NCBI GenBank assembly: GCA_028694275.1
Contig: JAQUTS010000001.1
Span: 1 to 46,272, forward strand
Origin: Candidatus Gastranaerophilales bacterium
GTDB taxonomy: Bacteria > Cyanobacteriota > Vampirovibrionia > Gastranaerophilales > CAJFVJ01
Direction of reading: 5' to 3'
DNA: 46,272 nt
Both the position numbers and the translations under genes were made by a program. Each line of letters begins with the position of its first letter. Position 1 is the first letter of the stretch. Positions 26,802-35,561 of this stretch are shown piece after piece. The notes under the pieces were generated by a model. It made no database searches, was not told where the DNA came from, and saw only the letters and a list, made by a program, of their open reading frames with translations.

Positions 26802-27828
26802 TTTCTTTTTTATTTATAACCTTTAAGTAAAATTCTTGGAATATAACACATATTGTCGCTGCAATTGCAGGAGAAAGGATTACCCCAATTACTCCGAGTG
26901 TTTGTGCTGCGATTAAGATTGCCAAAATAATCACTATGGGGTGCAAATCCAATAACTTGCCAAACATTGCAGGTTTCATAAACTGGTTTGTGACCCATTG
27001 TGCCAGAGAATAAACAACCAGTACAGAAATTACTGCTTTGGGTCCCAATGGAGCTGCTACTAAAGCACCCAGCATAAAAGCTATAATAGGACCTGCAATC
27101 GGTACAATATCCAAAACACCCGCCAAAAGTCCGAGTAATGCAGCATATTTGATTTTTAGTAAAAACAAACCTAATCCTGTCAAAATCCCGACCGCTATCA
27201 TAACAAGTATTTGCCCTATTACGTAGCCGCCTACTTTGTATGATATGGTTCTTGCCATTTGATGAACTTTATCTTTTAGCCTGTCAGGGAAAAAACTCAA
27301 TATACCGTCTTTTAATATTGGCTTATCCAGCAGCATATATAAAACAATAATCGAAGCTGTAAAAAGAATGGTTATTCCTTCGATAATATTTTTGGTTAAG
27401 TTAATTGATTGATTAAAAATTTCAGTACCCAGTTTTGTAGAGGCTTCAGAAATTGTATTGAAGTTGAATACAAGGGCTTTTGCAGGTATATCAACTTTAG
27501 AAATATCCATAATGAGGTTTTTTACATAAGATCCGTAAACGGGAAGATTATGTAAAAATAACGCTGATTCTTCAATAGCCAAAACACAAAGAGGGATTGC
27601 CAATAGAAGAATTGTGATGATTCCCAGCAAATAAACAACTGATATAGCAAGCCATCGAGGCATCACTTTTGCCATCATATCTACTAATGGGCTGAGTGCG
27701 CAGGCTACAACATAAGATCCAAAAAACAATAGTGCTATTTCTTTAAATACATAGATAAGAATAAGAAAAACTATTGTCATTACTGAAAAAAGTATAAATT
27801 GATGATTTTTTGGCTGTTTTTGATCCAT
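26794..27828 (-). CDS. AI-2E/PurR-associated (YdiK/TqsA-type) permease family protein
   Basis: A polytopic membrane protein (344 residues) of the AI-2E transporter family (PF01594). Hydrophobic segments cluster at the N-terminus (about 12-35, 60-85), mid-protein (about 150-170) and in a C-terminal block of four to five helices. The block holds the family landmarks YVIGQILVMIAVGILTG, LLAGVLDIVPIAGPII and LDLHPIVIILAIL. Members export small molecules, sodium or autoinducer-2 in different bacteria, so the family name does not prove a signalling role. The ATG has AAGG seven bases before it. Overlaps the downstream radical SAM gene. Confidence 0.9.
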   Translation of the reverse strand: MDQKQPKNHQFILFSVMTIVFLILIYVFKEIALLFFGSYVVACALSPLVDMMAKVMPRWLAISVVYLLGIITILLLAIPLCVLAIEESALFLHNLPVYGSYVKNLIMDISKVDIPAKALVFNFNTISEASTKLGTEIFNQSINLTKNIIEGITILFTASIIVLYMLLDKPILKDGILSFFPDRLKDKVHQMARTISYKVGGYVIGQILVMIAVGILTGLGLFLLKIKYAALLGLLAGVLDIVPIAGPIIAFMLGALVAAPLGPKAVISVLVVYSLAQWVTNQFMKPAMFGKLLDLHPIVIILAILIAAQTLGVIGVILSPAIAATICVIFQEFYLKVINKKEND

Positions 27829-27918
27829 ATTTTGACCTTTTGTGTAACTTTGTTTGTATTAGAATTATATTATTAATATTTTTAATAGTAAACATATTCA
27901 AACAGAAGGAGTTTTTCG

Positions 27919-29238
27919 ATGTCGGCAAATCAGAGTATTTTTCCCAAAACGTATCAAATTACACCCACAGGTGTTGAAATAGGCGGATGTAATCTTTTGG
28001 AACTTGCCAAAAAGTACGGAACTCCACTTTATGTTTATGATGAACAAACAATAATTGATATTTGTACTGATTACAAAAACTCATTTGCAAAATATCACGA
28101 TGTTCAGCCTTTGTTCGCCTCAAAAGCTTTTATGACAAAGGCGATGTGTGCGATTTTGAAAAAACAAAATTTTGGGTTGGATGTTGTCTCAGGTGGTGAG
28201 ATTTATACCGCTTACAAATCAGGTTTTGATATGTCAAAAGTGATGTTTAACGGAAATAACAAAACACTCGATGAGCTAAAAATGGCTTTGGAATATGGTA
28301 TAGGCCATATCTCTGTCGATAATTTCTACGAAATTGAACTTTTGGGCAAATTATCACAAGAATTAAATAAAAATCAAGATATTTTGCTCCGTATTACCCC
28401 GGGCATTGAGTGCCATACCCATGAATACATCCAAACAGGTCATTTGGACAGCAAATTTGGCTTTGATTTGACTCAAATTGATGAAGCTATTACTTCTATA
28501 ATTTCAAAATATCCCCTTCTTCAAATCAAGGGACTTCATGCTCACCTTGGTTCTCAAATTTTTGAAACACAGGTTTTTGCTGATGCGGTTGATGTAATCT
28601 TTGAACAATTTAAACATATCAAAGATGCCTTTGGAATTGAACTCACCGAGATGAACATCGGCGGTGGTCTTGGTATTACATACACGACAGAAGATAATCC
28701 GCCATCTATTCAAACTATTGCAGATATTATTATTGAAGCTATTGATGTTTGTTCGCAAAAATATGGGGTTAATAAACCCAAAATTTATCTAGAACCGGGT
28801 AGAAGCATTGTCGGCACAGCAGGGGTGGCTTTGTATAAAGTCGGCAGCATAAAACAGGTTCCAAACGGCAGAAAATATGTGTCTTTGGATGGTGGTATGG
28901 CTGATAACCCAAGACCTTCAATGTATCAGGCAAAATACACTGCAGTTGTTGTTAATAAAATCAATGAAACACCTGTGGAAACTGTTACTTTGGCGGGAAG
29001 ATTTTGTGAATCTGGTGATATTATTATTGAAGATATCAACTTGCCCAAATTGGAATCAGGGGACGTGGTTTGCGTGTTTAATACCGGTGCATACGGCTAT
29101 TCTATGTCAAGCAATTATAACAGAGTGCTAAAGCCGGCTATAGTACTTGTAAATTCCGCTCAATCTGATATTATTATAAGAAGGGAAAGTTACGACGATT
29201 TGCTCTCTTGTGATGAGGTCCCGGATAGACTTCTTTAA
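27919..29238 (+). CDS. lysA: Diaminopimelate decarboxylase
   Basis: A PLP enzyme (439 residues) that decarboxylates meso-diaminopimelate to lysine. It has the barrel lysine K69 in LFASKAF, the HLGSQIF segment, the GGGLGITY phosphate loop, LEPGRSIVG, and the C-terminal GRFCESGD, in which the Cys-Glu pair acts on substrate across the dimer. The terminal NTGAYGYSMSSNYNR is typical. AAGGAG is correctly spaced before the ATG. It uses the product of dapF at 5.7 kb. It is followed after 20 bp by cdaA in the same direction. Confidence 0.97.
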   Translation: MSANQSIFPKTYQITPTGVEIGGCNLLELAKKYGTPLYVYDEQTIIDICTDYKNSFAKYHDVQPLFASKAFMTKAMCAILKKQNFGLDVVSGGEIYTAYKSGFDMSKVMFNGNNKTLDELKMALEYGIGHISVDNFYEIELLGKLSQELNKNQDILLRITPGIECHTHEYIQTGHLDSKFGFDLTQIDEAITSIISKYPLLQIKGLHAHLGSQIFETQVFADAVDVIFEQFKHIKDAFGIELTEMNIGGGLGITYTTEDNPPSIQTIADIIIEAIDVCSQKYGVNKPKIYLEPGRSIVGTAGVALYKVGSIKQVPNGRKYVSLDGGMADNPRPSMYQAKYTAVVVNKINETPVETVTLAGRFCESGDIIIEDINLPKLESGDVVCVFNTGAYGYSMSSNYNRVLKPAIVLVNSAQSDIIIRRESYDDLLSCDEVPDRLL

Positions 29239-29258
29239 TATCGATAAGGATTTGTCAG

Positions 29259-30179
29259 TTGCTAGATACTCTTAGTCAATTTTTTAATAATCAATTTACT
29301 TGGACTATTAAGGAATTTAGCGTAAAAGCTTTTTTTGAAATAGGCATTATATTACTGTTTTTGTATGCAATATATACGACCTATATTAAAGGAACTCAAT
29401 CAGAACGCCTTTTAAAAGGTATCGGGATGCTTTTGGGTGCTTTGATTTTGAGCAAAATCCTGATTATGCTTGATTTTCAGATAATAGGAAAGTTCTTAGA
29501 AACTTTGGTCAGTATATTGCTTTTTGGTTTGGTTGTAATTTTTCAACCTGAACTAAGACGCTTTTTGGGGTATCTTGGGCAGCCTGGTATATTTAGCAAA
29601 AATATTTTTCAAATAGAACCACACCATGGCCCTCAGTCAAAATTAAATGTGGTTAAAGAAATTACAGAAGCCGTAAAACACCTCAGCAAAACACGTACAG
29701 GTGCGCTTATGGTTTTGCAAAACATAAAAGAAAACAACACAATGTTTGATGTTGGGACAAAAATTGACGGAGATGTCTCTCAAGAGCTTCTTTTGACAAT
29801 TTTTCACCCTAATACAGCTTTGCATGACGGGGCTGTTGTTATTTGTAACGGAAAAGTCGTCTCTGCAGGGGTGTTGCTTCCTTTGACCGAAGACCCTAAG
29901 CTCAGCTGGAGGTATGGAACCAGGCACAGAGCTGCAATCGGTATGTCAGAAGTTTCTGATTATTTGTGTTTGGTTGTTTCTGAAGAAACAGGAAATATGT
30001 CAGTGGCTTATAAAGGCCAGCTTATAACTTGTGCTGATATTCAAGAATTCAAAACCCGTGTACAGGATTATCTAGGGGTTAGTGATCAATCAGAACCTTC
30101 TGAGAAGATTGCTGATGCAAAGAAGTTTTCAGTGGAGCAAATTTTTCCTGAAAAATCGAAAAAAACAAAAGTTGATTAA
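29259..30179 (+). CDS. cdaA: Membrane-bound diadenylate cyclase CdaA
   Basis: CdaA (306 residues) makes cyclic di-AMP from two ATP, a messenger for potassium and cell-wall homeostasis. Three N-terminal membrane helices (about 24-42, 53-71, 78-96) precede the DisA_N cyclase domain. The active-site DGA motif is D190-G-A192 in TALHDGAVVI and the RHR motif is 222-224 in YGTRHRAAIG. The start is TTG with AAGGA eight bases upstream. The usual neighbours cdaR and glmM are not beside it; instead it follows lysA, with a charged Lys-rich C-terminal tail beyond the cyclase. Confidence 0.95.
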   Translation: MLDTLSQFFNNQFTWTIKEFSVKAFFEIGIILLFLYAIYTTYIKGTQSERLLKGIGMLLGALILSKILIMLDFQIIGKFLETLVSILLFGLVVIFQPELRRFLGYLGQPGIFSKNIFQIEPHHGPQSKLNVVKEITEAVKHLSKTRTGALMVLQNIKENNTMFDVGTKIDGDVSQELLLTIFHPNTALHDGAVVICNGKVVSAGVLLPLTEDPKLSWRYGTRHRAAIGMSEVSDYLCLVVSEETGNMSVAYKGQLITCADIQEFKTRVQDYLGVSDQSEPSEKIADAKKFSVEQIFPEKSKKTKVD

Positions 30180-30313
30180 TAAATAGTTAATTATTATGAA
30201 AATAATTCACTAGTCTTATATAATTACCGCATGGATTAATACATCTAAGTAATATTTGTATTATTTTGAAAAATATAAAAAAGTGTGTAAGTCTATAATA
30301 AGGAGGGATTTTT

Positions 30314-30709
30314 ATGAAATTAAATACACTATTAATACTTGCTATTTTTTTGGTGCCGTTAGCATTGTATTCATTTTTGGGATCTGAAAGCAACATTTTT
30401 ACGTCTAATATATCAGTTGCTCAGGGAAACAAACCCAAAATGGTTATGATTACGTCCCCAATGTGTGGCGAGTGCGTGAAAATGAAAAAAATTATTCACC
30501 AAGTTCAGCCGTCTTATCAAAATGATGTCATTTTTGAAAGATTTGAAGCTGATTCATCATCTGCACAACCATATATCAAAAAATACAACATCACTGTTGT
30601 GCCGACAATGATTTTCTTCAAAAAGAACGGCCAATTGTACACAAAAATCGAGGGAAGTATTCCTCAAAGCCAGTTAGAAAATTATTTGAAAGAGTTAAAG
30701 AATGGATAG
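30314..30709 (+). CDS. Membrane-anchored thioredoxin-like protein
   Basis: A 131-residue redox protein with one N-terminal hydrophobic segment (about 5-22), either anchor or signal, and a thioredoxin fold facing the periplasm. The active site is C51-G-E-C54 and the cis-proline is P97 in TVVPTMIFF. CGEC differs from the CGPC of cytosolic thioredoxin, as do many exported ones. AAGGAGGG precedes the ATG. It overlaps the CcdA-like gene by eight bases, so CcdA very likely passes electrons to it; together they would reduce disulfides outside the cytoplasm. Confidence 0.93.
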   Translation: MKLNTLLILAIFLVPLALYSFLGSESNIFTSNISVAQGNKPKMVMITSPMCGECVKMKKIIHQVQPSYQNDVIFERFEADSSSAQPYIKKYNITVVPTMIFFKKNGQLYTKIEGSIPQSQLENYLKELKNG

Positions 30710-31415
30710 TATAAATCACTTTTTAATGTCCCAAATGGGCGTTGCACACAGTAGTGCATTACTTTTAGTTTTAGCATTTTTGGGCGGGATCGTTGCGTCA
30801 GCTTCACCTTGTTCATTGGGACTTTTGCCTGTCGTCATAGGTTATGTCGGCGGGAATGACCAGAAAAAAGATATCAAACTTATGGTGCAAGTAATATCTT
30901 TTATTCTCGGTATTGCTATAGCATTGACAGTCATCGGCGTTACATGCGCTATGACGGGTCAGGTTCTTGGGGCCAATGCAAACCCTTATCTGATGCTGTT
31001 TTTAGCGTCGTTGATTTTGGTTATGGGGCTTCATGTCCTTGAAATTTTATATGTACCTATGCCTACAGTTGTTAAGCAGCTTCCTCAAAACAAAAGTGGA
31101 AGTGTGTTTTTGATTCCTGTTTTGATAGGGATTATATTTGCTCTTGGGACAACACCTTGTTCTACACCTATTTTGGCCAGTATTATGGCTTTTGCTTCAC
31201 TTAAATCTAATCTTGCCACAGGAGCGATGCTTTTCTTTACGTTTGCTCTTGGACAAGGTGTGATTTTGCTTGTTGCAGCATTTTTTACCAATGCGTGTAA
31301 GAAACTTCTTTCTATGCACTCATTATCGTCTGTAATAATGAAAAGCAGCGGGGTATTGCTGGTATTAGCGTCATTCTATTTGTATTACAAGATATTTGCA
31401 CCGTTATTTCTATAA
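30702..31415 (+). CDS. CcdA/DsbD-type thiol-disulfide transmembrane protein
   Basis: A 237-residue protein with about six membrane helices, matching the DsbD beta/CcdA family that moves reducing power from cytosolic thioredoxin across the membrane. The two redox cysteines lie in the family contexts SASPCSLGLLP (C37) and GTTPCSTPILAS (C153), both followed or preceded by proline as expected. It overlaps the thioredoxin-like gene by eight bases, and the strong terminator after it closes a two-gene operon. Cytochrome c assembly genes are not nearby, so a general envelope reductase role is more likely. Confidence 0.94.
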   Translation: MDSINHFLMSQMGVAHSSALLLVLAFLGGIVASASPCSLGLLPVVIGYVGGNDQKKDIKLMVQVISFILGIAIALTVIGVTCAMTGQVLGANANPYLMLFLASLILVMGLHVLEILYVPMPTVVKQLPQNKSGSVFLIPVLIGIIFALGTTPCSTPILASIMAFASLKSNLATGAMLFFTFALGQGVILLVAAFFTNACKKLLSMHSLSSVIMKSSGVLLVLASFYLYYKIFAPLFL

Positions 31416-31434
31416 AAATTGAATAAACTTACTC

Positions 31435-31462
31435 AAAAAGCGAGCTCAAAGGCTCGCTTTTT
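31435..31462 (+). terminator. Rho-independent terminator, bidirectional
   Basis: AAAAAGCGAGC (31435-31445) pairs perfectly with GCTCGCTTTTT (31452-31462) around a six-base loop. It lies between convergent genes and serves both the CcdA-like gene and the minus-strand activase-like gene. Confidence 0.95.
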
Positions 31463-31483
31463 ACATGTTGAATTTTGCTTAAA

Positions 31484-32488
31484 CTATTGCATATCCCATT
31501 TGCCGCAAGTGCCGCCCCATCTGGCAATAATTTTGCCTTCGACTTCTTTTGGGGTATGGGCATTTGGGTTGGTATTATGGCCTTCCAGTATTGTGATGAT
31601 TTCACAATTGTTAGAACAGCCTTTACATTCATTTGTTACAGACGAAAATTCCAATTCGCTTACATTCCAACCTTTGAACATTGTTGGTTTTTGCGTATAG
31701 TCGAAATTTTCCATTGCGAGCAGTGCAGCACCAATCGCACCCATAGTTTGGTGGTGTTCGGGCACAACAATATCGCATCCCAATGCTTCTTCAAATGCCT
31801 TCACCATGCCTGTATTTGTAGCTACACCGCCTTGGAAGACGACTTTTGACAGGAGTTCTTTACCAAGTGCAAGATTACTCAGGTAGTTGCGCACAAGAGC
31901 CTGACAAAGGCCGTATAAAAGATCTTCAACAGGATACCCGAGTTGTTGTTTGTGAATAAGGTCACTTTCTGCAAAAACTCCGCATCTGCCTGCAATTCTG
32001 GCAGGTGATGTTGATTTGAGTGCAGTCGGGCCAAAATCTTGTATGGGAACATTAAGTCTTGATGCTTGTTGATCGAGAAAGCTTCCGGTGCCTGCTGCGC
32101 ATACCGTATTCATGGCAAAATCGGTAACAATTCCATCACGAAGAAGGATAATTTTGCTGTCTTGCCCACCGATTTCTAAAATTGTTTGTACTTCAGGGAT
32201 ATATGTTGATGCAGCTACTGCATGAGCTGTGATTTCGTTTTTTATAACATCAGCACCTACAAGAGCACCTGCCAGATTTCTGCCGCTTCCTGTTGTTCCT
32301 ACTCCTGATATTTCATAATCGCTGTAGCCTTTTTCAAGGAGGTTTTGCATGCTTTTTTGTACTGCAATTACAGGTTTGCCTGATGTTCTAATCATCGTTG
32401 TATCAATACAGTTGCCTTGTTCATCTATAAGGGCAATTTTGGTAGTAACTGAGCCTACATCTATACCTAAAAAAGCTTTCTTTGACAT
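31484..32488 (-). CDS. BcrAD/BadF/BadG-family ATPase (2-hydroxyacyl-CoA dehydratase activator-like)
   Basis: A 334-residue ASKHA-fold ATPase. The phosphate loops are GIDVGSVTTKIAL at the N-terminus and EIGGQDSKIILL. The cluster-binding region of activators is visible as NTVCAAGTGSFLDQQ and RIAGRCGVFAESD, each Cys followed by a helix, the pair that bridges a [4Fe-4S] in the HgdC homodimer. An extra C-terminal region has NECKGCSNNCE. HgdC-like proteins inject electrons into 2-hydroxyacyl-CoA dehydratases or benzoyl-CoA reductases. No dehydratase subunit lies in the window, so the partner is unknown. AAGGAGAG precedes the ATG. Confidence 0.9.
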   Translation of the reverse strand: MSKKAFLGIDVGSVTTKIALIDEQGNCIDTTMIRTSGKPVIAVQKSMQNLLEKGYSDYEISGVGTTGSGRNLAGALVGADVIKNEITAHAVAASTYIPEVQTILEIGGQDSKIILLRDGIVTDFAMNTVCAAGTGSFLDQQASRLNVPIQDFGPTALKSTSPARIAGRCGVFAESDLIHKQQLGYPVEDLLYGLCQALVRNYLSNLALGKELLSKVVFQGGVATNTGMVKAFEEALGCDIVVPEHHQTMGAIGAALLAMENFDYTQKPTMFKGWNVSELEFSSVTNECKGCSNNCEIITILEGHNTNPNAHTPKEVEGKIIARWGGTCGKWDMQ

Positions 32489-32565
32489 AATTCTCTCCTT
32501 ACATAACTTTATAAGTCAAAAACGTATTTATGTAAAGTGAGTCAGACTTCTAGATTTTTAAGAGT

Positions 32566-32594
32566 ATGACAGATTTTTGATAATTGGATATAAT
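32566..32594 (+). promoter_or_regulatory. Predicted promoter placing the transcript start at the next ATG
   Basis: ATGACA (32566-32571) and TATAAT (32589-32594) are separated by exactly 17 bases. The expected start of transcription, about seven bases downstream, falls on the ATG at 32601. No ribosome-binding site is seen before that ATG. Confidence 0.6.
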
Positions 32595-32600
32595 TTTAGT

Positions 32601-33233
32601 ATGAGAAATTTTCCTAAAGCTGTAATATTTTTGTTTATATGTTTTATTTTTCAAGGTGCCGGTTACGTCGGGACACCTCCTAATTTGAATGATTATTTTC
32701 AGGCAGAAAGACAAGAGAGCCAAAGTGAAGGATTTTTAGATATTCAAAAAGAAAAACTGACCCCTCCGCCTAAGCTTGACCCAAAATTACTGCAGAAGCA
32801 GCTAGCTCCTTCTGATTACAGTAATTTACAGCTTCAAGTCCTCAGGCCTGCCAAGAAGCCTGCTTATTACAATGATCTTCTGGATTTAAAAACGACCGTA
32901 GAATCCTTACAAGAAGCGACAAAAACAAGCGAAGTACAGAATTTTTGCGCATGTGTAAATATCCAAAAATTTTATCTGGAAGGTTTTTTGGACAAATACA
33001 AGAACTCTCCTCAGGCCAAACAAGATATTTATCCTGCTGTAAAAGATGTTGTTGTGTACTCTCAAGCTGTTGCCAATCAATGGTATACGGCTGTTGATAA
33101 CATACAATATGTATCATACAATTCTTACAATGGGGCATATCAGCCAGCTGCTATCAGGGCCAAAGTTAATGTTTTAGATAAAAAACTTTCAAATCTCAAA
33201 AAAATGATTGAATCAGCAGAACTCTCATTTTAG
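32601..33233 (+). CDS. Exported protein of unknown function
   Basis: The product (210 residues) opens with a clear signal-peptide-like stretch (about 1-22: basic MRNFPK, then a hydrophobic core ending near QGAGYVG). The mature part is rich in Lys, Gln and Pro near the front (TPPPKLDPKLL) and then helical, with a possible coiled coil at the end (VLDKKLSNLKKMIE). Two cysteines sit close together in FCACVNIQ. I recognise no family. The frame extends to a TTG at 32577, but that would put a -10 box inside the gene, so the ATG at 32601 is chosen. It begins a run of envelope genes. Confidence 0.75.
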   Translation: MRNFPKAVIFLFICFIFQGAGYVGTPPNLNDYFQAERQESQSEGFLDIQKEKLTPPPKLDPKLLQKQLAPSDYSNLQLQVLRPAKKPAYYNDLLDLKTTVESLQEATKTSEVQNFCACVNIQKFYLEGFLDKYKNSPQAKQDIYPAVKDVVVYSQAVANQWYTAVDNIQYVSYNSYNGAYQPAAIRAKVNVLDKKLSNLKKMIESAELSF

Positions 33234-33234
33234 G

Positions 33235-33254
33235 AGTCAGGGCTTAACCTGACT
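33235..33254 (+). other. Hairpin after the exported-protein gene
   Basis: AGTCAGG (33235-33241) and CCTGACT (33248-33254) form a perfect seven-pair stem with a six-base loop two bases after the stop codon. An A-rich stretch follows instead of T, so it is not a typical terminator. It may protect or process the transcript between the two genes. Confidence 0.5.
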
Positions 33255-33320
33255 GGGGATTAAAAAAATATATTAAATCGCAGAACATGTCTATATATAA
33301 AATTACGAGGTGTGTGGACA

Positions 33321-33944
33321 ATGTTGAGAAAAATTGCGCTCTTGGCAATTTTGCTATTCGCGACTTCTTATGCTTATGCTGATTTTACGACTTTTGAGGG
33401 GAATGATAATGCTTACTACACTAGTTCTGATACGTCTGATTATTCTGATGCAGGTAATTACCCAAAAATAACCAGAATGGAAAAAAAAATATACAACCGC
33501 ACTTATGAATCTGAAAACATCTACTTGCGGCTTCAACGATTGGAAAAAAGCCTTTATCATAAAACCTATGATAGTGTGGATTTGGCTGATAGGGTCGATA
33601 AAATAGCAGGTGAACTGCAAATTTCTGCAATGCCTGGCTATTTATTGACAGATATTTCTGCTTTGGAAAAGGCTAACTTTGAAAAAACTTTTTCTAAAGA
33701 TTCACCCGATAATCGTCTCGACAGGCTTGAATACCATTTGATAGGTGCAGCTCAAGAGGGTAGCTTTGATAACAGGGTTTACAAACTAAAACAGCTTACA
33801 ACCCAAAATGGGATATCCCATTATTTGGATTCTGCCAATCAGGATATTACAGGCTTGGACCCTGTAAATACATCTTCTGGCAAAATGAACTCAATACAAA
33901 ATGTACTTTATTTTGTGGCACCACTTTTGTTCGGTTTGTTATAA
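33321..33944 (+). CDS. Exported protein with four 21-residue repeats
   Basis: The product has 207 residues. A signal peptide occupies about 1-20, ending AYA. Four repeats of about 21 residues begin at 53, 74, 115 and 136, with the pattern LE-x3-[YF]-x-[KR]-T-[YF]-x7-R-[LV]-x-[RK]; the fourth copy keeps LE and R but not the KT part. Between the pairs is a 20-residue spacer. The end (about 192-207) is hydrophobic, so the protein may be anchored at both sides or lose its signal. Function unknown. The ATG at 33321 is preferred over GTG 33312 because GAGGTG lies eight bases before it. It stands ten bases before the SpoIID-domain gene. Confidence 0.8.
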   Translation: MLRKIALLAILLFATSYAYADFTTFEGNDNAYYTSSDTSDYSDAGNYPKITRMEKKIYNRTYESENIYLRLQRLEKSLYHKTYDSVDLADRVDKIAGELQISAMPGYLLTDISALEKANFEKTFSKDSPDNRLDRLEYHLIGAAQEGSFDNRVYKLKQLTTQNGISHYLDSANQDITGLDPVNTSSGKMNSIQNVLYFVAPLLFGLL

Positions 33945-33953
33945 AATATCTTT

Positions 33954-35561
33954 ATGAAAAAAATCATTTTAGTTATGTTAATTTTGTTTTGTTGTTTGCC
34001 TTGCTTCGCAGTTAATTACAAAGAAATTGTCAGAGTGGGAATAAGCGATAATTCTTTTTCAAAACTTTATTATCCTGTTATAACAATAGGTGCAACCTCT
34101 GATTATACTGTTTATGACAAACAATCAAACGCTGATATAATCACTTTACCTTGTTCAAAACCTCTAAAGATAGAAATGCAAAATAACAAACTGAATTTGT
34201 ATTCTGATACTTTGATTAAGACCTCTTTGCAAGGGCCCTTGGGTGTTAAAACACAAGGATTGCTAAAAATTAACGGCTTGAAAAGACTTGGCAAAGATGC
34301 TCTTTACCGAGGGGAATTTGAGATAGCTATTGCCAATAACGGGCATACAGGATTCAATGTTATAAACGTGTTGCCTATGCAAGATTACCTAAAAGGCGTT
34401 GTCCCTAATGAAATGCCTGTATCTTTTGGTCTTGAAGCACTGAAAGCTCAAACTGTTGCCGCTCGTAATTACATATTACGCCCAAGAACCGTGATATATC
34501 ACAATTTTGATGTTTGTGACAGTGTTCAATCCCAGGTGTATTTTGGGGCTAATACTGAACATCCTTTGTCTAATCAGGCAGTTGATGAAACATTGGGGCT
34601 TTTTGCTCTTTATAAAAACCACATTATTTTAGCCTTATATAGTTCTACCGCGGGCGGGTGTACGGAAAATTACGAAAATGTGTTCTTGGCTCCAAAGTGG
34701 GAGACAAAACCTGTTGAGCCTCTTCCTTATCTTAGGGGTAGGCCTGATAAACGATTTGAGCTTAAAAATGAAAATGATTTAGTTCAGTTTTATGTCGGAT
34801 TTCCCGATAGCTATGATACCGAGTCTAAGTTTTATCGCTGGCAAGTTTGCTGGGATAGGCCTGAATTGGAAGAGGTTCTGAAAAAAACACTCAAACAAAA
34901 TGCCAAAAGCGGTTATATTGATCCTGATTTTACAGATGAATCTTTTGGGGTTTTAAAAGATATTCGAGTAACACAGCGCGGTGTCTCAGGAAAGGCTATT
35001 TCTGTTGAAATTGTTACTGATAAGGGGACTTTTGAAGTCAGAAAAGAACTTATTATCAGAAAAATTTTCCAAAAAAATTCAAAACTTCTCTACAGTGCCA
35101 ACTTTGTCGTAAATAGTCTTTATGATGAAGAAGGGAATCTTTGCAGCGTGACCTTTTTAGGAGGCGGATACGGGCATGGTGTGGGGTTGAGTCAGTATGG
35201 CGCGGGTAAAATGTCCAAAATGGGTTATAAATTCAATGACATTTTGCAACATTATTATACAGGTATAGCAATAGGGACTTGCCCTGTCGAGGTCGCAAAT
35301 TCTTCTGTGAGTATGGATTTTGCTGCACCAAATTCTAAAGCAACATTAATGATAGAAAATCCTGATTGTGTAAAAAACTTTACTTTTATTATTAATGATG
35401 TTGAGATAAATTTAGAAAAAGATTGTTTGTCCAAATCTGCAACTGTGCGGCTGGATAAATATTTGAAAAAAGAAAACAATATAGTTTTCTTACCGATAAA
35501 CAATTCGTCAAAAACAGTAAAAGCGTGGATAGAGGTATATAGCCCAAAAGATGAGAATTAA
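33954..35561 (+). CDS. SpoIID/LytB domain protein
   Basis: A 535-residue exported protein; a signal peptide covers about 1-19 (ending CFA). The SpoIID domain is clear from about residue 130: VLPMQDYLKGVVPNEMP, ALKAQTVAARNYIL, then YSSTAGGCTENYENVF, and the ending motif GGGYGHGVGLSQYGA near 405. SpoIID is a lytic transglycosylase acting on peptide-free glycan strands in sporulating Firmicutes; its catalytic glutamate in that family lies in the NEMP motif, present here. In non-spore-formers including cyanobacteria such proteins probably remodel peptidoglycan. The C-terminal 110 residues are an extra domain. It overlaps murJ by eleven bases. Confidence 0.92.
   Translation: MKKIILVMLILFCCLPCFAVNYKEIVRVGISDNSFSKLYYPVITIGATSDYTVYDKQSNADIITLPCSKPLKIEMQNNKLNLYSDTLIKTSLQGPLGVKTQGLLKINGLKRLGKDALYRGEFEIAIANNGHTGFNVINVLPMQDYLKGVVPNEMPVSFGLEALKAQTVAARNYILRPRTVIYHNFDVCDSVQSQVYFGANTEHPLSNQAVDETLGLFALYKNHIILALYSSTAGGCTENYENVFLAPKWETKPVEPLPYLRGRPDKRFELKNENDLVQFYVGFPDSYDTESKFYRWQVCWDRPELEEVLKKTLKQNAKSGYIDPDFTDESFGVLKDIRVTQRGVSGKAISVEIVTDKGTFEVRKELIIRKIFQKNSKLLYSANFVVNSLYDEEGNLCSVTFLGGGYGHGVGLSQYGAGKMSKMGYKFNDILQHYYTGIAIGTCPVEVANSSVSMDFAAPNSKATLMIENPDCVKNFTFIINDVEINLEKDCLSKSATVRLDKYLKKENNIVFLPINNSSKTVKAWIEVYSPKDEN

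Noticed and set aside
30292..30297. TATAAT just before the thioredoxin-like gene as a promoter
   Set aside because: A start seven bases downstream would remove the strong AAGGAGG ribosome site, and the nearest -35-like box is 22 bases away.
33235..33254. Hairpin as a transcription terminator
   Set aside because: It has no T tract; the following bases are A-rich, so it is listed as an intercistronic hairpin instead.
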